A stretch of 64,000 bases of DNA from Burkholderiales bacterium Ga0074133 (GCA_001464865.1 LNEG01000009.1:62001-126000), one strand, 5' to 3'. Shown: positions 15,213 through 25,291, counted from the stretch's first letter. The notes: a model not told the origin generated them from the letters alone. Made by a program: numbers and translations.

Positions 15213-18200
15213 GGCCAGCTCCTTCGTTGGTCAGTGGAGCCCTCGTTCGGCGCCGCTGCGCCGGAGCGAAAAGCCCGATCGATCCCCGGTCGCGAAACAC
15301 GTAACACTTCTGGAAATGACGGAAGTCCGCCGGCGTGAGCTTGGGCGATGCTGTCACAGGGTCGATGCGGTTTTCTCGCAAGGTGTCCATGAGGCCCTTG
15401 AAGTTGCCGCTGTCGAACTTGAGCACCTCATCACTCGTCCACGGGATGAAGAGGTCAGCGTCCTTACGGATCATGTTGAGCATCCCCACCAACAAGGTGA
15501 TGAGCACGATGCTCCAGGTCGGCCTCACGGCTGAAGTGACGCGTTTCCCCGTTGATCTCAACGCTGCCCCGCAGCACCACGTGCGATGCCAGGTCGAGCT
15601 CGACCGTGGAGTCAGAGCGCAGCAGCGCCAGGAACTTGGTCAGCGCGCCGGCCGTGCGCGCGTCCGGCAGTTTGTCTCCGTCACCGATCCGAATCTTGGC
15701 CTCGTGCTCGCGGCCCACGCGCTCGATCTCGTTGACCTCCTTCATCAGGTCCAGGTCCGAGAAGTTGGAGACGATGGCCACCTTGAAGTCGTGGATGCGC
15801 TTGAAGTGAGCCACACTCAGGCCCCGCTGGAACTCGTTGTTGAATCGCTTGATCTCCGCCTCGAATCGGGTGATGGTGCTGCGGAACTGCTGAACCTGCT
15901 GCAGGATGACCGAAGCTTCGTTGATGACGTTGGGCAGCACCTGGCGGCCCAGCTCCTTGTGCAGCAGGCAGATCTCCTCGGCCGCGCGGATCCGGCTGGC
16001 ACCCTCGGCGAGGGCCGCGAGGTGGGTCTGGATGAACTCAGCAACCGCACTGGTGCTGCCGGTGAGGGCGTCACGAACGTGCAGATACCGCCGGCTCACC
16101 TTCTCCTGGCAGTTCTCAAGCAGGGTTTGAGCCCGGTGAAGGTCGGCCTTGATGTCCTCCACGCTTTGCTCAGGGTCCACCTGGCGGGTGCTGAATTCGG
16201 GCAGCCCCAGTGAACTCAGCAGCTCAGCGAGCTCCTGAACCTCTTGGCCCAGTTGCTTGGAGAACTTCTCCAGGCGATCGACTTCGGCGGTGAATTCATC
16301 CTGTTTTCGCCTGACTTCAGCGTTATGGGTGCTGAGTTCATTGTTGGCGCGGTCGTTTTCGTTGAAAGCAAGACGACGCCGCTCGATGAGGCTGGCCAGA
16401 ATTTGATCGCCGCCTTCACCCAACCAGGCGCGCCAGAGGTCGACCGTGGGACGGCGATTCTCAGCAGTCACCATCTCCTGGTACAGGTCGTGTACCCGCT
16501 TGTTCAGCTCCCTGAGGCGGTCGGGATCGACGCCGGCGCGCCGCTGGTCCGCTTCCATTTCCTGGCGAAGACGGGTCACTTCGACCTGCCCAGCGGCCAC
16601 CGCGGCCACGGCCGCCTTTTCGATGTCGGCAAGCTCCTCGTTCAGCTTTCGGTCGTTCTCACCCAGGGCGGCTCGCAGGCCTTGTCGCAGGGTGCTCAGA
16701 GCCGCCCGATGGGCTGTTTGCAGGTTGTTTAACTGGGTCGAAAGCTCGCCGGACTCCCGCTCGAGGGCATCAAGCTGCCTCTGGCCATCAGCCTTGAGCG
16801 CCTTGATTTCGAGATCGCAGGTCGACAGAGCAGCCGCCAAGGCGTGTTTGCGGGCTTCCAGTTTTGAGTCCGCCGCTCTCGCTTCTGCCTGGGCATTCGT
16901 ATTCGCCTCGGCAAGCGCTTGCGCAGATTTCCCGGCGCTCGACATCGCCACCTGGGCGGCTTCAGACTTCTCACGTGCAGCCGCCACTGTGTTCTGAGCC
17001 TGGATCAGGGCATCACGCAGCAACTGGTCATCGGTCCAGGCGGCCGTCTCGAGGCCCTGGGTGTTCAGTCGCCACCCGTAGGCGGTGTCATTGGCGTCGT
17101 CTGCGATGTAGGTCGCAGCGAGATCGCTTCGGCCCAGCAGCGTGGGGTCAATGATCTTGGCCAGAGTCGACTTCCACTCGAGGTTCGGGCTCTCGCGCAG
17201 TGCGCTCAAGAGGCTACCGTCGGCAGGGGTGAGCATCGCTTGCGCGGCTGCCAGCGCGCGCTCGCATTCCACGACCTTGTCCGCCGCCTTGGCGGCCGCA
17301 GCTTCGGCTTCGGCAAATGCGCTGGTGGCCACCTGGCCCTTCAGCGCCGCTTCGCCGGCTTTGAAAACCGCGGTGGACTTGTCGTCCTGAGCGCCGGAGA
17401 CAGCCTTCCGCGCCAGATCCAGGGCTTGCTGACTTGCTGCACTGGCCTGAGCTGACGCGATCTGCGCCCGCAGATTGGCCTTGGATTCGATGGCCTCCGT
17501 CAGCCTGGGGCTGATTTCATCGCTCTTGCTGTTGAATTCATTTTCGGCTTCAAGAACCCGTTGATCGTGGACCTGATTCAGCCGCGCGGCCTCAGCAGTG
17601 CTGCGCGAGCGGGCGTCTTCTTTGCCCGCGCGCAGATCTGCTGCCGCATTGGTGGCCACGAGCTCCGCGTTGTGAATGAGGGTGGCGTACCTGGCGCTGA
17701 TCTCACCGGCCTGACCGCTGACGATCTCGATCTGTGCCTTCGCTGCCGCATGGTCGTTTTGAAGCTGCGGGATTTTCTCGACGGCAGCGCTCCATGCCTG
17801 CACCTCGTGCAAGGACAGGGAGGCTCGGCGTGCCTCTTCGTTGGTGATGGCAAGGTTGGAATCTCGAAGCAGCCGACCTGCAGTCGTGGCAGCCTCACCC
17901 AACTGCTGAGTCCGCAGATTGGCTGTGTTCTCGTGGTCAGAGCGCTCAGACTGCTTCCTGCTCAGCTGCCTGTTGCTCTCGGTGAGCCGATCCCGTCGCA
18001 GGAGCAGCGCCGGCGCAATGGCTTGGCGCGCGGCCCTGAGATCCGCCTCGGCTTGCGTGTGCTCCCGGCCGGCATTTCTCAGCAGCTCAACTTCATCGGC
18101 CATGCCGAAAGCCATCTCGAGCGCTTGCCGATCCCGAAGCCAGCGCTGGATCTGCTCCTTGCTCTGGCGCAGTGTTACGCGATGGCGACTGGGTGAGTCG

Positions 18201-18883
18201 CCATGAGAGCTCAGCCGCTCCTGGACAATCGTGATGGCCAGCCGCACGAAATCCTTGAAGTCAACCTTCTCCTTGGCCACCGCGGCGATCAGCCTGTCCA
18301 GGTTAGTCAATCGCGAGCCGAATCCGTAGACCGTGCTCAAGATTCGCAGCTTCTTCGCATCCTGCGTGCGCGCCTCATGTCCCAGGATGACGGCTCGGTA
18401 GTCGGCGATGTCGAGCAGTTGGGAGACTTGCACACCCATGTCTTCGAACGCCTGAGCCATCTGCCTGTCGTCGCAGAAGGTGTTTTCGCCGCCTTCATTC
18501 AACCGCGTGAAGGCCTCCTCGCGGAATGGACCTTTGACCAGGCGAAACACCGGCCGGTGATCGCTGTCGGTGCGGCGAAGGACAGCGCAATGCACGTCGT
18601 GCGCTTCATCATTGCCGCGCTGGTACTCAAAAACGATCGCACTCTGGGGCATCGGCAGCACGAACTTCAACATGGGCTCACGTCCACCCACTGTCTCGGT
18701 GATCTGGCTGGGCAAAGCACCGAAGAAAAGCGGAAACAACTCCAGGGCGGTCGTCTTGCCGACGGAGTTTTCACCGGTGACTGCGGCGCCACCGCGCGGA
18801 TCCACCTCATTGATGCTGGCGGAGGTGGCGCTGCCACTGGTGCGGGTGTTGACCAGCAGCATGCGTCGAAGTCGTGAAGTCAA
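15202..18883 (-). pseudogene. jetC: Wadjet JetC / MksB-like SMC ATPase with C-terminal frameshift
   Basis: Starts at a TTG (18883) with AAGGGGG upstream; ATG 18862 is an alternative, and the track start at 19261 is antisense-like shadow of the transglycosylase gene. Walker A is GENSVGKT near residue 37, followed by LFPLFFGALPSQ typical of MksB/JetC relatives. A long coiled coil then runs to the C-terminal head. The open frame ends at 15464 in nonsense, while the expected head sequence (SIVLITLLVGMLNMI..., Walker B-like FIPWTSDEV) continues one frame over to 15202. The serine/glycine ABC signature expected between SREADLE and SIVLITLL is missing in both frames. A deletion of about 14 nt would explain both facts. 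Programmed frameshifting or sequencing error are alternatives. Confidence 0.75.
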
Positions 18884-18987
18884 TGGAGCCCCCTTTGGTG
18901 TTCTTGAAAAGGATGTTACCGGCAAGCCGGCAGATATGAACCCGGTGAACCCCGCCCGGGGCTGAGCTCCAAAGACGCAAGCCGGCG

Positions 18988-19674
18988 CTATCGTGTTCTT
19001 GCGCCGATCTCGGTCATTGCAACGTCCGATGCGCCACTCAGGGCCGCCTCCAGGCTCTTGAGGTGCGCGAACACTGCCTTGGCGTAGCGAGCCTCCCGAT
19101 CTGCACGATTTCCGTTGTAGCGCTGCAGCGCAGCGCGCAGGTCGCCGCGATCTGCCTCGATGTACTCGCGAAGGATCCAGGCGCCGAGGCGGACGTTCTC
19201 CTCCAGGGTCGTCTGGCGGATCGCTCCGTCGGCGTCGCGGGGCATCTTCTCCTGGTGCCAACGGCCGGCCACCTGCATCGGGCCGTGGGCCGCAAGGGGG
19301 TTTACTGGGGCGTCAGGATCTCGGAGCCACGCGTGCGCATTGCCGAAGTTTCGGAACGAGGACTCCTGTGCCATGACGGCCAGAATGAGCAGAGGGTCGA
19401 GGTCATAGGCTTGGCTGGCAGCGAAGGCCTTGCGGACCAGTGCCTTCGATTGCTCCACCGGGATGCGCCACTCGCTGGCAATGAATGCGGAGAGGGTTCG
19501 CGGCATCGATGGAGCCGCATCATGAACTTGGACCAAGCCGGCGACTTCGCGGCCGCCTGAAGGAGCCCTGGAGGCCTCATCAATCGAGGGTCTGGCAGCA
19601 CTCCAGATCAGCGCTGCAAAGAACGCACCGAGAAAGAGGAGGGCGGACTGTTTGGTGTGTGTCGTGGATACCAT
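18988..19674 (-). CDS. SLT-type lytic transglycosylase
   Basis: 228 residues with an N-terminal hydrophobic segment (signal or anchor). The SLT fold is marked by AVMAQESSF (catalytic Glu), a GPMQVAGRW motif and ALQRYNGN. Such enzymes open peptidoglycan for conjugation and pilus machines (VirB1, R64 PilT). The pilus cluster here lacks its own transglycosylase, so this could serve it. The ATG lies only about 7 nt from the -10 of P6, implying a leaderless or nearly leaderless transcript. Confidence 0.85.
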   Translation of the reverse strand: MVSTTHTKQSALLFLGAFFAALIWSAARPSIDEASRAPSGGREVAGLVQVHDAAPSMPRTLSAFIASEWRIPVEQSKALVRKAFAASQAYDLDPLLILAVMAQESSFRNFGNAHAWLRDPDAPVNPLAAHGPMQVAGRWHQEKMPRDADGAIRQTTLEENVRLGAWILREYIEADRGDLRAALQRYNGNRADREARYAKAVFAHLKSLEAALSGASDVAMTEIGARTR

Positions 19675-19680
19675 GCATAA

Positions 19681-19709
19681 AAGATATCCACTCGAATCGC
19701 CCGCGACAA
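19681..19709 (-). promoter_or_regulatory. Promoter of the GATATC family (P6)
   Basis: TTGTCG, 17-bp spacer, TATCTT on the minus strand. The start codon of the transglycosylase sits where transcription should begin. Confidence 0.75.
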
Positions 19710-19748
19710 CGGAGCGCGGCGACCCGCACCAAGTAGCACGGGGTCAGG

Positions 19749-20015
19749 TCAACGGTGCGACTTCATCATGAACCATAGGCCGAACGCACCGACAGATCCG
19801 AATGCGCCCGAAGACCAGGCAAGCATGTCGATGGTTGCAGCAGGGGTGCTCCCATTGAACAAAAATGGTAGCGGGTCGAAGCGGTAGATGACGCCGAAGA
19901 TCAGAACGCCGGACACGCCAGTCAACACCATGAGAGCAAAAAAGCGAAGAAGGAGTGAGGAGATTTCACCTGCTTCATCATGCGCAATTGAGTTGTGCGA
20001 TTGACGATCATTCAT
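19749..20015 (-). CDS. Small two-TM membrane protein, paralogue 1
   Basis: 88 residues with two predicted membrane helices (FFALMVLTGVSGVLIFGVIY and a C-terminal FGSVGAFGLWFMM). It is clearly homologous to the adjacent 20049-20315 gene across its whole length, so a tandem duplication is evident. Function is unknown. Confidence 0.65.
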   Translation of the reverse strand: MNDRQSHNSIAHDEAGEISSLLLRFFALMVLTGVSGVLIFGVIYRFDPLPFLFNGSTPAATIDMLAWSSGAFGSVGAFGLWFMMKSHR

Positions 20016-20048
20016 CTTTCACGACACCTTGTTTGAGTCCTGGCTGAT

Positions 20049-20315
20049 TCATCGCGTTGACCTTGTGATGAACCAGATACCGATAGCACCGATCACCACA
20101 ATTCCAAAAGCGAGCCACGTGTGCAGATTGACGGCCTCCATATAGGCAATCTTACTAATCGAGATAGGACCGGGGAAGAAGCGGTAGCCGACGCCAAAAA
20201 CAAGGAGCCCGGTCAGCCCAGTCAGCACCATGAGCGCAAACAAACGGAAGTAGAGCGCGAAAAGCTCATCCGCTTCTGCATGTGCTCGTGAGTCGACAAC
20301 TGGTTTATCACTCAT
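20049..20315 (-). CDS. Small two-TM membrane protein, paralogue 2
   Basis: 88 residues with two membrane helices. Shared features with the next gene include the H-A/D-E-A-E/D N-terminal segment, RLFALMVLTG and the final FGIVVIGAIGIWF. It is likely co-transcribed with both neighbours from the promoter region near 20730. Confidence 0.65.
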   Translation of the reverse strand: MSDKPVVDSRAHAEADELFALYFRLFALMVLTGLTGLLVFGVGYRFFPGPISISKIAYMEAVNLHTWLAFGIVVIGAIGIWFITRSTR

Positions 20316-20354
20316 GGGACCTCCTAATTTCGAGCCATGATAAATGGAGCGGTT

Positions 20355-20690
20355 TTAGCCAACAAAGAGCATGAGTACCCAACCCACCAAGGCGATCGCT
20401 CCAATCGACAGAAGTGTAGCCATTCCATAGACGATGAACTTCACAAAAGGATAGACCAAGACGCATGCAATGAATCCGATGGCAATGCCAGCGATCAAGC
20501 GGAGCCATGCTGGCACCTGAAAGCTGATGAGCTCCGGTAGAAGCCCGAGGAGCGCAAATGTCGCCGCTGCCGCTGCACAAAAGACAACGATGAAAACAGC
20601 ACCGCTCCACTTCTCGAGATACGCCTCTTCAAAGGAGTCGTAGTGGGTGGAAATGTGCCCTCTTGAATTCAGTGTGAATCGTTTTGCCAT
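20355..20690 (-). CDS. Small membrane protein
   Basis: 111 residues from MAKRFTLNSRG; the track start at 20756 lies inside the promoter. A polar N-terminus of about 30 residues is followed by three hydrophobic segments. No family was recognised. It heads a three-gene membrane-protein operon. A GATATC-type -10 at 20728-20733 lies upstream but has a poor -35. Confidence 0.6.
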   Translation of the reverse strand: MAKRFTLNSRGHISTHYDSFEEAYLEKWSGAVFIVVFCAAAAATFALLGLLPELISFQVPAWLRLIAGIAIGFIACVLVYPFVKFIVYGMATLLSIGAIALVGWVLMLFVG

Positions 20691-20785
20691 GGCTGGACCT
20701 CGAAGATGGGAAAGTAGTTGTGCGTAAAAGATATCAGAAAAATGTCTTGAACGCACATGGCCACTTCGCTAGAAACAAAAAGGAA

Positions 20786-20810
20786 AAAGGCCACGGTTTA
20801 CGCGGCCTTT
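20786..20810 (-). terminator. Rho-independent terminator of the chemoreceptor gene
   Basis: On the minus strand AAAGGCC, 11-nt loop, GGCCTTT is followed by TTCC, about 75 nt after the stop of the gene at 20886. Confidence 0.7.
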
Positions 20811-20885
20811 GAAGATGGAATGAGGGTTGCCTTGGCAACTTTCCCGGTCACCCTCGGCACCTGTCACCACGGCGCCCGCACCGGG

Positions 20886-22439
20886 TTAGGCCTGTCGTGA
20901 TTCGATTCGGAAAACTTTGATCACTTCGGTCAAGCGGCCTGCCTGGTCTTTCAAGCTCTCAGCGGCGGCCGCACTCTCTTCCACGAGGGCAGCGTTCTGC
21001 TGCGTCATCTGGTCCAGCTGCGTCACCGCCACGTTGACCTGCCCGATACCGTCGCTTTGCTCACCAGCCGCTGCCGAGATCTCTCCTATGATGTCGGACA
21101 CCCGCTGGACCGAGCCTACGATCTCGCTCATGGTCTGTCCCGCGTCGGCGACAAGCCGGGAGCCTGCCTCCACCTTTTCCACGCTCGCGCCGATCAGACC
21201 CTTGATTTCCTTGGCCGCCTGCGCGCTGCGCTGAGCCAGGTTGCGCACCTCGGCCGCCACCACCGCAAAGCCCCGGCCCTGTTCTCCGGCCCGCGCGGCT
21301 TCTACCGCGGCGTTCAAGGCCAAGATGTTGGTCTGGAAGGCGATGCCGTCGATGACACCGATGATGTCGCTGATCTTTTTGCTGCTGTGGTTGATCTCGT
21401 CCATGGTCGTGACCACCTGGCCCACCACCTGCCCACCGCGAACGGCGATCTCGGCAGCGCTGGCGGCCAGCTGATTGGCCTGACGCGCTGCATCGGCGCT
21501 CTGGCGCACGGTGCTGGTGAGTTGTTCCATGCTCGCAGCGGTCTCTTCCAGGTTGCTCGCGGCCTGTTCGGTGCGGGCGCTCAGGTCCTGGTTGCCCGAG
21601 GCAATTTCGTAAGACGCGGTGTTGATGCTGTCGGTGGCACTGCGCACCTGACCCACAGTCTGGATCAGCGAGGTCTTCATCTCGGCCAGCGCGCGCAACA
21701 GGTCGCCCAGCTCGTCCTTGCGCGTGGTTTGCACGGTGCCATTCAGATCGCCAGCGGCCACCGCCGAGGCGATGTCCACGGCTTCGTGCAGCGGCGTGGT
21801 CACCGACACTGTGATGCGCCAGGCCACCAGGCTGGCGATCAACACCGCCAGCGCAGCCAGGGCGATCATGACCATCGACTGGCGGTTGACTGTCTGCTCG
21901 GAAGCAGCCACCGCGACTGTGGCCAGCTCCCGTTGGTACTTCTGCAACTCCACCATTGAGTCGGTGTAGCGATTGGCCCCAGGCAGTAGCGCTGAATCGA
22001 GCTGCTGGGTTGCCGCAGCAATGTCCCCGCCCTTGAGCGTTTCAAAGTAGGTCTTGCGCACGGCAATGTACTCGGCTCGCCGATCTGCAATGTCTTTCAT
22101 GAGCGCCTTGCCACGTTCACTGGTGATCTTCTCATCCAGCGCCTTCTGCAGCTCGTTGATGCGTTCGGTGGTCTGCGCAATCAGGGGCTTGAAATAAGCG
22201 TCTACTTCGGGGTTGGCGCCCGACTTGGCCACGCCGAGAACGCGGTTGATGTTCAAGCGGGTGCTCGCCAGCCACTCCTCCATCAATGCAGCGCGGCGCT
22301 CCATCTCGATCACCTTGGCGGTGGATTGGTGAGCAGTTTGCAGGCTGGACCAGGCTATGGCGGTGAGTGCCACCAGCAGCACGAGGACGCTGGCAAAGCC
22401 CAGTGTGAGCCGTTGGCCGATTTTGATTTTGTCGAACAT
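20886..22439 (-). CDS. Methyl-accepting chemotaxis protein
   Basis: 517 residues: an N-terminal membrane helix, a four-helix-bundle periplasmic ligand domain (about residues 35-185), a second membrane helix ([19 protein letters not shown]), HAMP and a cytoplasmic signalling domain. The hairpin-tip sequence [28 protein letters not shown]-type is fully conserved (only part quoted: [15 protein letters not shown]). Q/E methylation-like sites flank it. There are no other che genes in the window, so it must plug into host chemotaxis. A GCCGATAT string near 22525 on the minus strand resembles a sigma-28 -10 but has no matching -35. Confidence 0.95.
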   Translation of the reverse strand: MFDKIKIGQRLTLGFASVLVLLVALTAIAWSSLQTAHQSTAKVIEMERRAALMEEWLASTRLNINRVLGVAKSGANPEVDAYFKPLIAQTTERINELQKALDEKITSERGKALMKDIADRRAEYIAVRKTYFETLKGGDIAAATQQLDSALLPGANRYTDSMVELQKYQRELATVAVAASEQTVNRQSMVMIALAALAVLIASLVAWRITVSVTTPLHEAVDIASAVAAGDLNGTVQTTRKDELGDLLRALAEMKTSLIQTVGQVRSATDSINTASYEIASGNQDLSARTEQAASNLEETAASMEQLTSTVRQSADAARQANQLAASAAEIAVRGGQVVGQVVTTMDEINHSSKKISDIIGVIDGIAFQTNILALNAAVEAARAGEQGRGFAVVAAEVRNLAQRSAQAAKEIKGLIGASVEKVEAGSRLVADAGQTMSEIVGSVQRVSDIIGEISAAAGEQSDGIGQVNVAVTQLDQMTQQNAALVEESAAAAESLKDQAGRLTEVIKVFRIESRQA

Positions 22440-22690
22440 GATGAGTTACGGGATGGTTGCGTCAAAGAATCGCGTCATCCCGGCGCCCGGTCAGGCTGCG
22501 GCAGGAGATACGTCCATCACCTATATCGGCACCGTTGGGGTGCGATGAAATTTCCGAACGTGCGAATTGGCCGTGTTTCCCGGCTCAAACATCACCAAAA
22601 CAGCATGATGGAGCAGTAAATCCGCACGAGCCGGAGCCTGGCGATACGTACGCCAGACGGCCGGTTCACTCGCTCAATGGTCGAAGGGTG

Positions 22691-24625
22691 TTATCTGAAA
22701 CGCGCCATCCTCGGAGCGGGTGCCATTGGCTTTTCAGCGGCAGCTGCTACCAGGTCGTTGTCAGGGGCCTCTTCAAAGACCTCGGCCGCTGAGATCAGAT
22801 CGTCAGTTGACAGTGCCATCGGAGCTGCCATCGCCACCGCCACATTTTGCTTGACCTCTTCCTCAGGAGCGAAGAGGGCATTCTGCACAGCGATGCGCTC
22901 GCGAAGATCGTTGAGATCCTGCTGGCCGTGCAGGTTGTGCTCCTGGCGCCAACGGGTCCGGCGAAGGGTCTCGTCGATCTGTTTCGACTTGCCCTTGGTG
23001 ATCGCTACGGTGCCGTACTGCAGGTAGGTCAGATACCCGGTTGCCCAGTCGTGGTGGTCATCACGGCAGTGGGCCTTGACCATCTCGCGACCGAAGAACT
23101 CCACAAAATCCATGGCACCTTCGGGATCAACGTCGATGCCATCAGGGGACTCGTCATCAATGACCAGCTGCCCGTTCTTCAGCACCTTCATCTCCAGCCC
23201 GCAGCTCTCCGCATGCATCTCTCGCACGGCGTCGCGCAGGCCGTACATAGGCCCATTGAGCTCCGACCAGCTGTTTCCCACATACAGCTTGCCCAGCACC
23301 GGCAGCGGTGTCTTGGGCACTCGCTCAATGGTCGGCGGGTACATTCGCAGCCCGTCTTCCACCTCGAAGAAGAGTTTCAAGCCCGCAAACGGTGGCCATA
23401 GACCATATAAGGACCACCTGGCATCGATCGCGACAAGCATCTGGTAGTCGATGATCTGCACGCCCGATTCGATCTGGGCAGTCAAGGCATAGCCAAGCAG
23501 GTTCTTCACCATCTGAGGTGAGTAGGTGTCCGCCTGGATCTTGATGAAGCCGTCTTCATCGATCGTGCGGCCGATGTACTGGCGCAGGCTCCAGTCGTAC
23601 TGGGAGTGAGCAACAAAGTCGCGTAATGCAGACAAGGGCTTCATGTAGCCGTAGCGCGCTGGGTCGCCCTCGATCATCTGTTCCATCGATCGGTCGGAGC
23701 CTACGCGAACACAGAGGTAGCAGCCGGTGCGAGCGCCGCACCCCGTGGTCTTGCCGGCAGTCTTCATGTCGGCCACGATGACACAGGAGCTGCCCCCCGC
23801 TGCCGCATACAGCTCCATCACCTTTTCAAACTTGCTGTACGCCGAATACTCGCCTGCGGCCGCAAGGCCAAGGTACGTCCACACGTCGTCGGTTTCCCAA
23901 TCAAGGATGGGGGAAGCGCGCAGCTGGCCATGATCGTTTTCCCAGATCCCCTCCGCGACTTCGCCGCGCTTGGCGATGCGCACATCGCGCGCCGCCGACT
24001 CGGTCATGCGAACGCCTGTCATTACCACTGGCGCCTTGAGATCAGGGCGGGTTCCAAGTTCGGCCATGGCGATCTTCAACAGGCGTGTGTTGGGTGCAAC
24101 CTTGAGGTCTTGGCTGCACGAGCCCTGACCATCGGGGAAGCTTGGAATCCCCCGGCCGCCGATCGTCTTGACTTGCCAGGTGGAACTCAGGGTGGGTTTG
24201 CCAACGCGAACCGTGAGCTCGATGCCGTGTTCCTTGGCGTAAGCACGCATTCTCCGCATCTCTTCGGTGGCCAGTCGAGACACCTCAGGCTGTTCGATTC
24301 CCGTGTTCGAATGCACCACTGTGAGAGGTGTTGGTTTGATGCCTTCGGAGATCATCTGACGCGCGACATCCAATCCCAAGGACACCAGGCAGCTAGAGTC
24401 CTTCCCGCTTGAGAATGCATAAATAATCGGGTGTCCCTCGAGCATGATCGAGCGGATTCGGCGCTGCGCACGCACAACGGGGTCCTCCTGGCGAACGGGG
24501 ATCACAGCCGAGATGCGCGTGACGGCCGATGCAACCGGCGTCAAGGTCGAAACCACTGACTCCGTGAAATCTTCCTCAAAGAGGTCGATCTGGGCGAATG
24601 CGGTCTGGTTGCTGGCGAAATCCAT
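22691..24625 (-). CDS. DndC-like PP-loop ATPase (PAPS-reductase family)
   Basis: 644 residues. The PP-loop AFSSGKDSS lies near residue 72, followed by a VVHSNTGIEQPEV strand and GVRMTES. A cysteine group GCGARTGCYLC near 295-305, with C281 upstream, resembles the iron-sulfur-binding cysteines of DndC, the sulfur-mobilising enzyme of DNA phosphorothioation. The C-terminal ~200 residues are not part of the core family. No dndB, dndD, dndE or cysteine desulfurase gene is nearby. It might modify DNA or a tRNA-like substrate alone or with host IscS. A GATATC-type -10 and a GTGTATG/CATACAC palindrome lie just upstream. Confidence 0.8.
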   Translation of the reverse strand: MDFASNQTAFAQIDLFEEDFTESVVSTLTPVASAVTRISAVIPVRQEDPVVRAQRRIRSIMLEGHPIIYAFSSGKDSSCLVSLGLDVARQMISEGIKPTPLTVVHSNTGIEQPEVSRLATEEMRRMRAYAKEHGIELTVRVGKPTLSSTWQVKTIGGRGIPSFPDGQGSCSQDLKVAPNTRLLKIAMAELGTRPDLKAPVVMTGVRMTESAARDVRIAKRGEVAEGIWENDHGQLRASPILDWETDDVWTYLGLAAAGEYSAYSKFEKVMELYAAAGGSSCVIVADMKTAGKTTGCGARTGCYLCVRVGSDRSMEQMIEGDPARYGYMKPLSALRDFVAHSQYDWSLRQYIGRTIDEDGFIKIQADTYSPQMVKNLLGYALTAQIESGVQIIDYQMLVAIDARWSLYGLWPPFAGLKLFFEVEDGLRMYPPTIERVPKTPLPVLGKLYVGNSWSELNGPMYGLRDAVREMHAESCGLEMKVLKNGQLVIDDESPDGIDVDPEGAMDFVEFFGREMVKAHCRDDHHDWATGYLTYLQYGTVAITKGKSKQIDETLRRTRWRQEHNLHGQQDLNDLRERIAVQNALFAPEEEVKQNVAVAMAAPMALSTDDLISAAEVFEEAPDNDLVAAAAEKPMAPAPRMARFR

Positions 24626-24635
24626 CGGTAAGCCT

Positions 24636-24657
24636 GTGTATGAGGTAGTACATACAC
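24636..24657. promoter_or_regulatory. GTGTATG-N8-CATACAC palindrome, candidate operator
   Basis: A perfect 7-bp inverted repeat directly next to the GATATCTT -10 element (24658-24663) of the DndC-like gene. Related GTGTAT/ATACAC palindromes occur at 31444 and 43058. Confidence 0.5.
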
Positions 24658-24717
24658 AAGATATCCGAATCGATCAGCGGCTGCATTTTTGCTTCTCAGG
24701 CCTCGCTCAAAGGATCC

Positions 24718-25035
24718 TCACAAACGGGGAGCCAGGCTTGGGAAGCTGATCAGATCCCAGGGGATTGTGACTTCATGATGCTTTTTCATCAGTTCAACGA
24801 AGTGGCGCCAGGCTTCAGGGCCTGCTGGCTCATGGCTGCAGCTCAAGCACTGCTCCCCACCGGCCATCTGATCCGTCATCGTGCGGTGCACATCGATGCC
24901 GAACTGCTTGGAGAAGCGCCCGACGGTGCTTCCATCTGTGAGCGAATGGACCCACACCGTGCCACCGTCATTGGAAACCTGGATCTGGTCTTCGGCGGCC
25001 ATCTCGGGCAATTCAGTGTTGACGCTGTGTGTCAT
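24718..25035 (-). CDS. Hypothetical protein with CxxC
   Basis: 105 residues from MTHSVNTELPEM, starting with an ATGA overlap. It contains CLSC and several histidines, which could bind a metal. The 263-residue track version extends through two upstream genes and is not supported. It is the last gene of the P9 operon. Confidence 0.6.
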   Translation of the reverse strand: MTHSVNTELPEMAAEDQIQVSNDGGTVWVHSLTDGSTVGRFSKQFGIDVHRTMTDQMAGGEQCLSCSHEPAGPEAWRHFVELMKKHHEVTIPWDLISFPSLAPRL

Positions 25036-25253
25036 TTCGCCCGCGTGGACTCGCGGTTTTTGGAAGTGAGTGCACTGACTGCGATAGCCAGCGCCATGAG
25101 GATGAACGGAGCGAGGGCCGCCAAAGCTGCCCACCATGGCCAATTCAGTGGAGAGCCGAGCATCCATGCAGTGTCGAAGTCGATCTTTGCCCATCCATAA
25201 ATGAAGAGGAGGAGGACGTTGAAGCAGATGAGGAAGTTGGCGATCCGAAGCAT
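25032..25253 (-). CDS. Small two-TM membrane protein
   Basis: 73 residues from MLRIANFLICFNVLLLFIYGW, with a second helix at AALAALAPFILMALAIAVSAL. No family was recognised. It sits within the seven-gene small-protein operon. Confidence 0.6.
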   Translation of the reverse strand: MLRIANFLICFNVLLLFIYGWAKIDFDTAWMLGSPLNWPWWAALAALAPFILMALAIAVSALTSKNRESTRAK

Positions 25254-25291
25254 TGAAGTCCTTGAGGAATAGGTTTGTAGTAAGAAAAGGC

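Noticed and set aside
18884-19261. N-terminal extension of the SMC gene in the ORF track
   Set aside because: It runs through the transglycosylase gene in another frame; a TTG with AAGGGGG at 18883 and Walker A soon after fit the real start.
22500-22560. Sigma-28 promoter for the chemoreceptor
   Set aside because: Only the GCCGATAT -10 fits; no TAAA-type -35 at the needed spacing.
22638-22656. CTGGCG/CGCCAG hairpin after the DndC-like gene
   Set aside because: A clear stem but no T-run on either side, so a terminator call is not supported.
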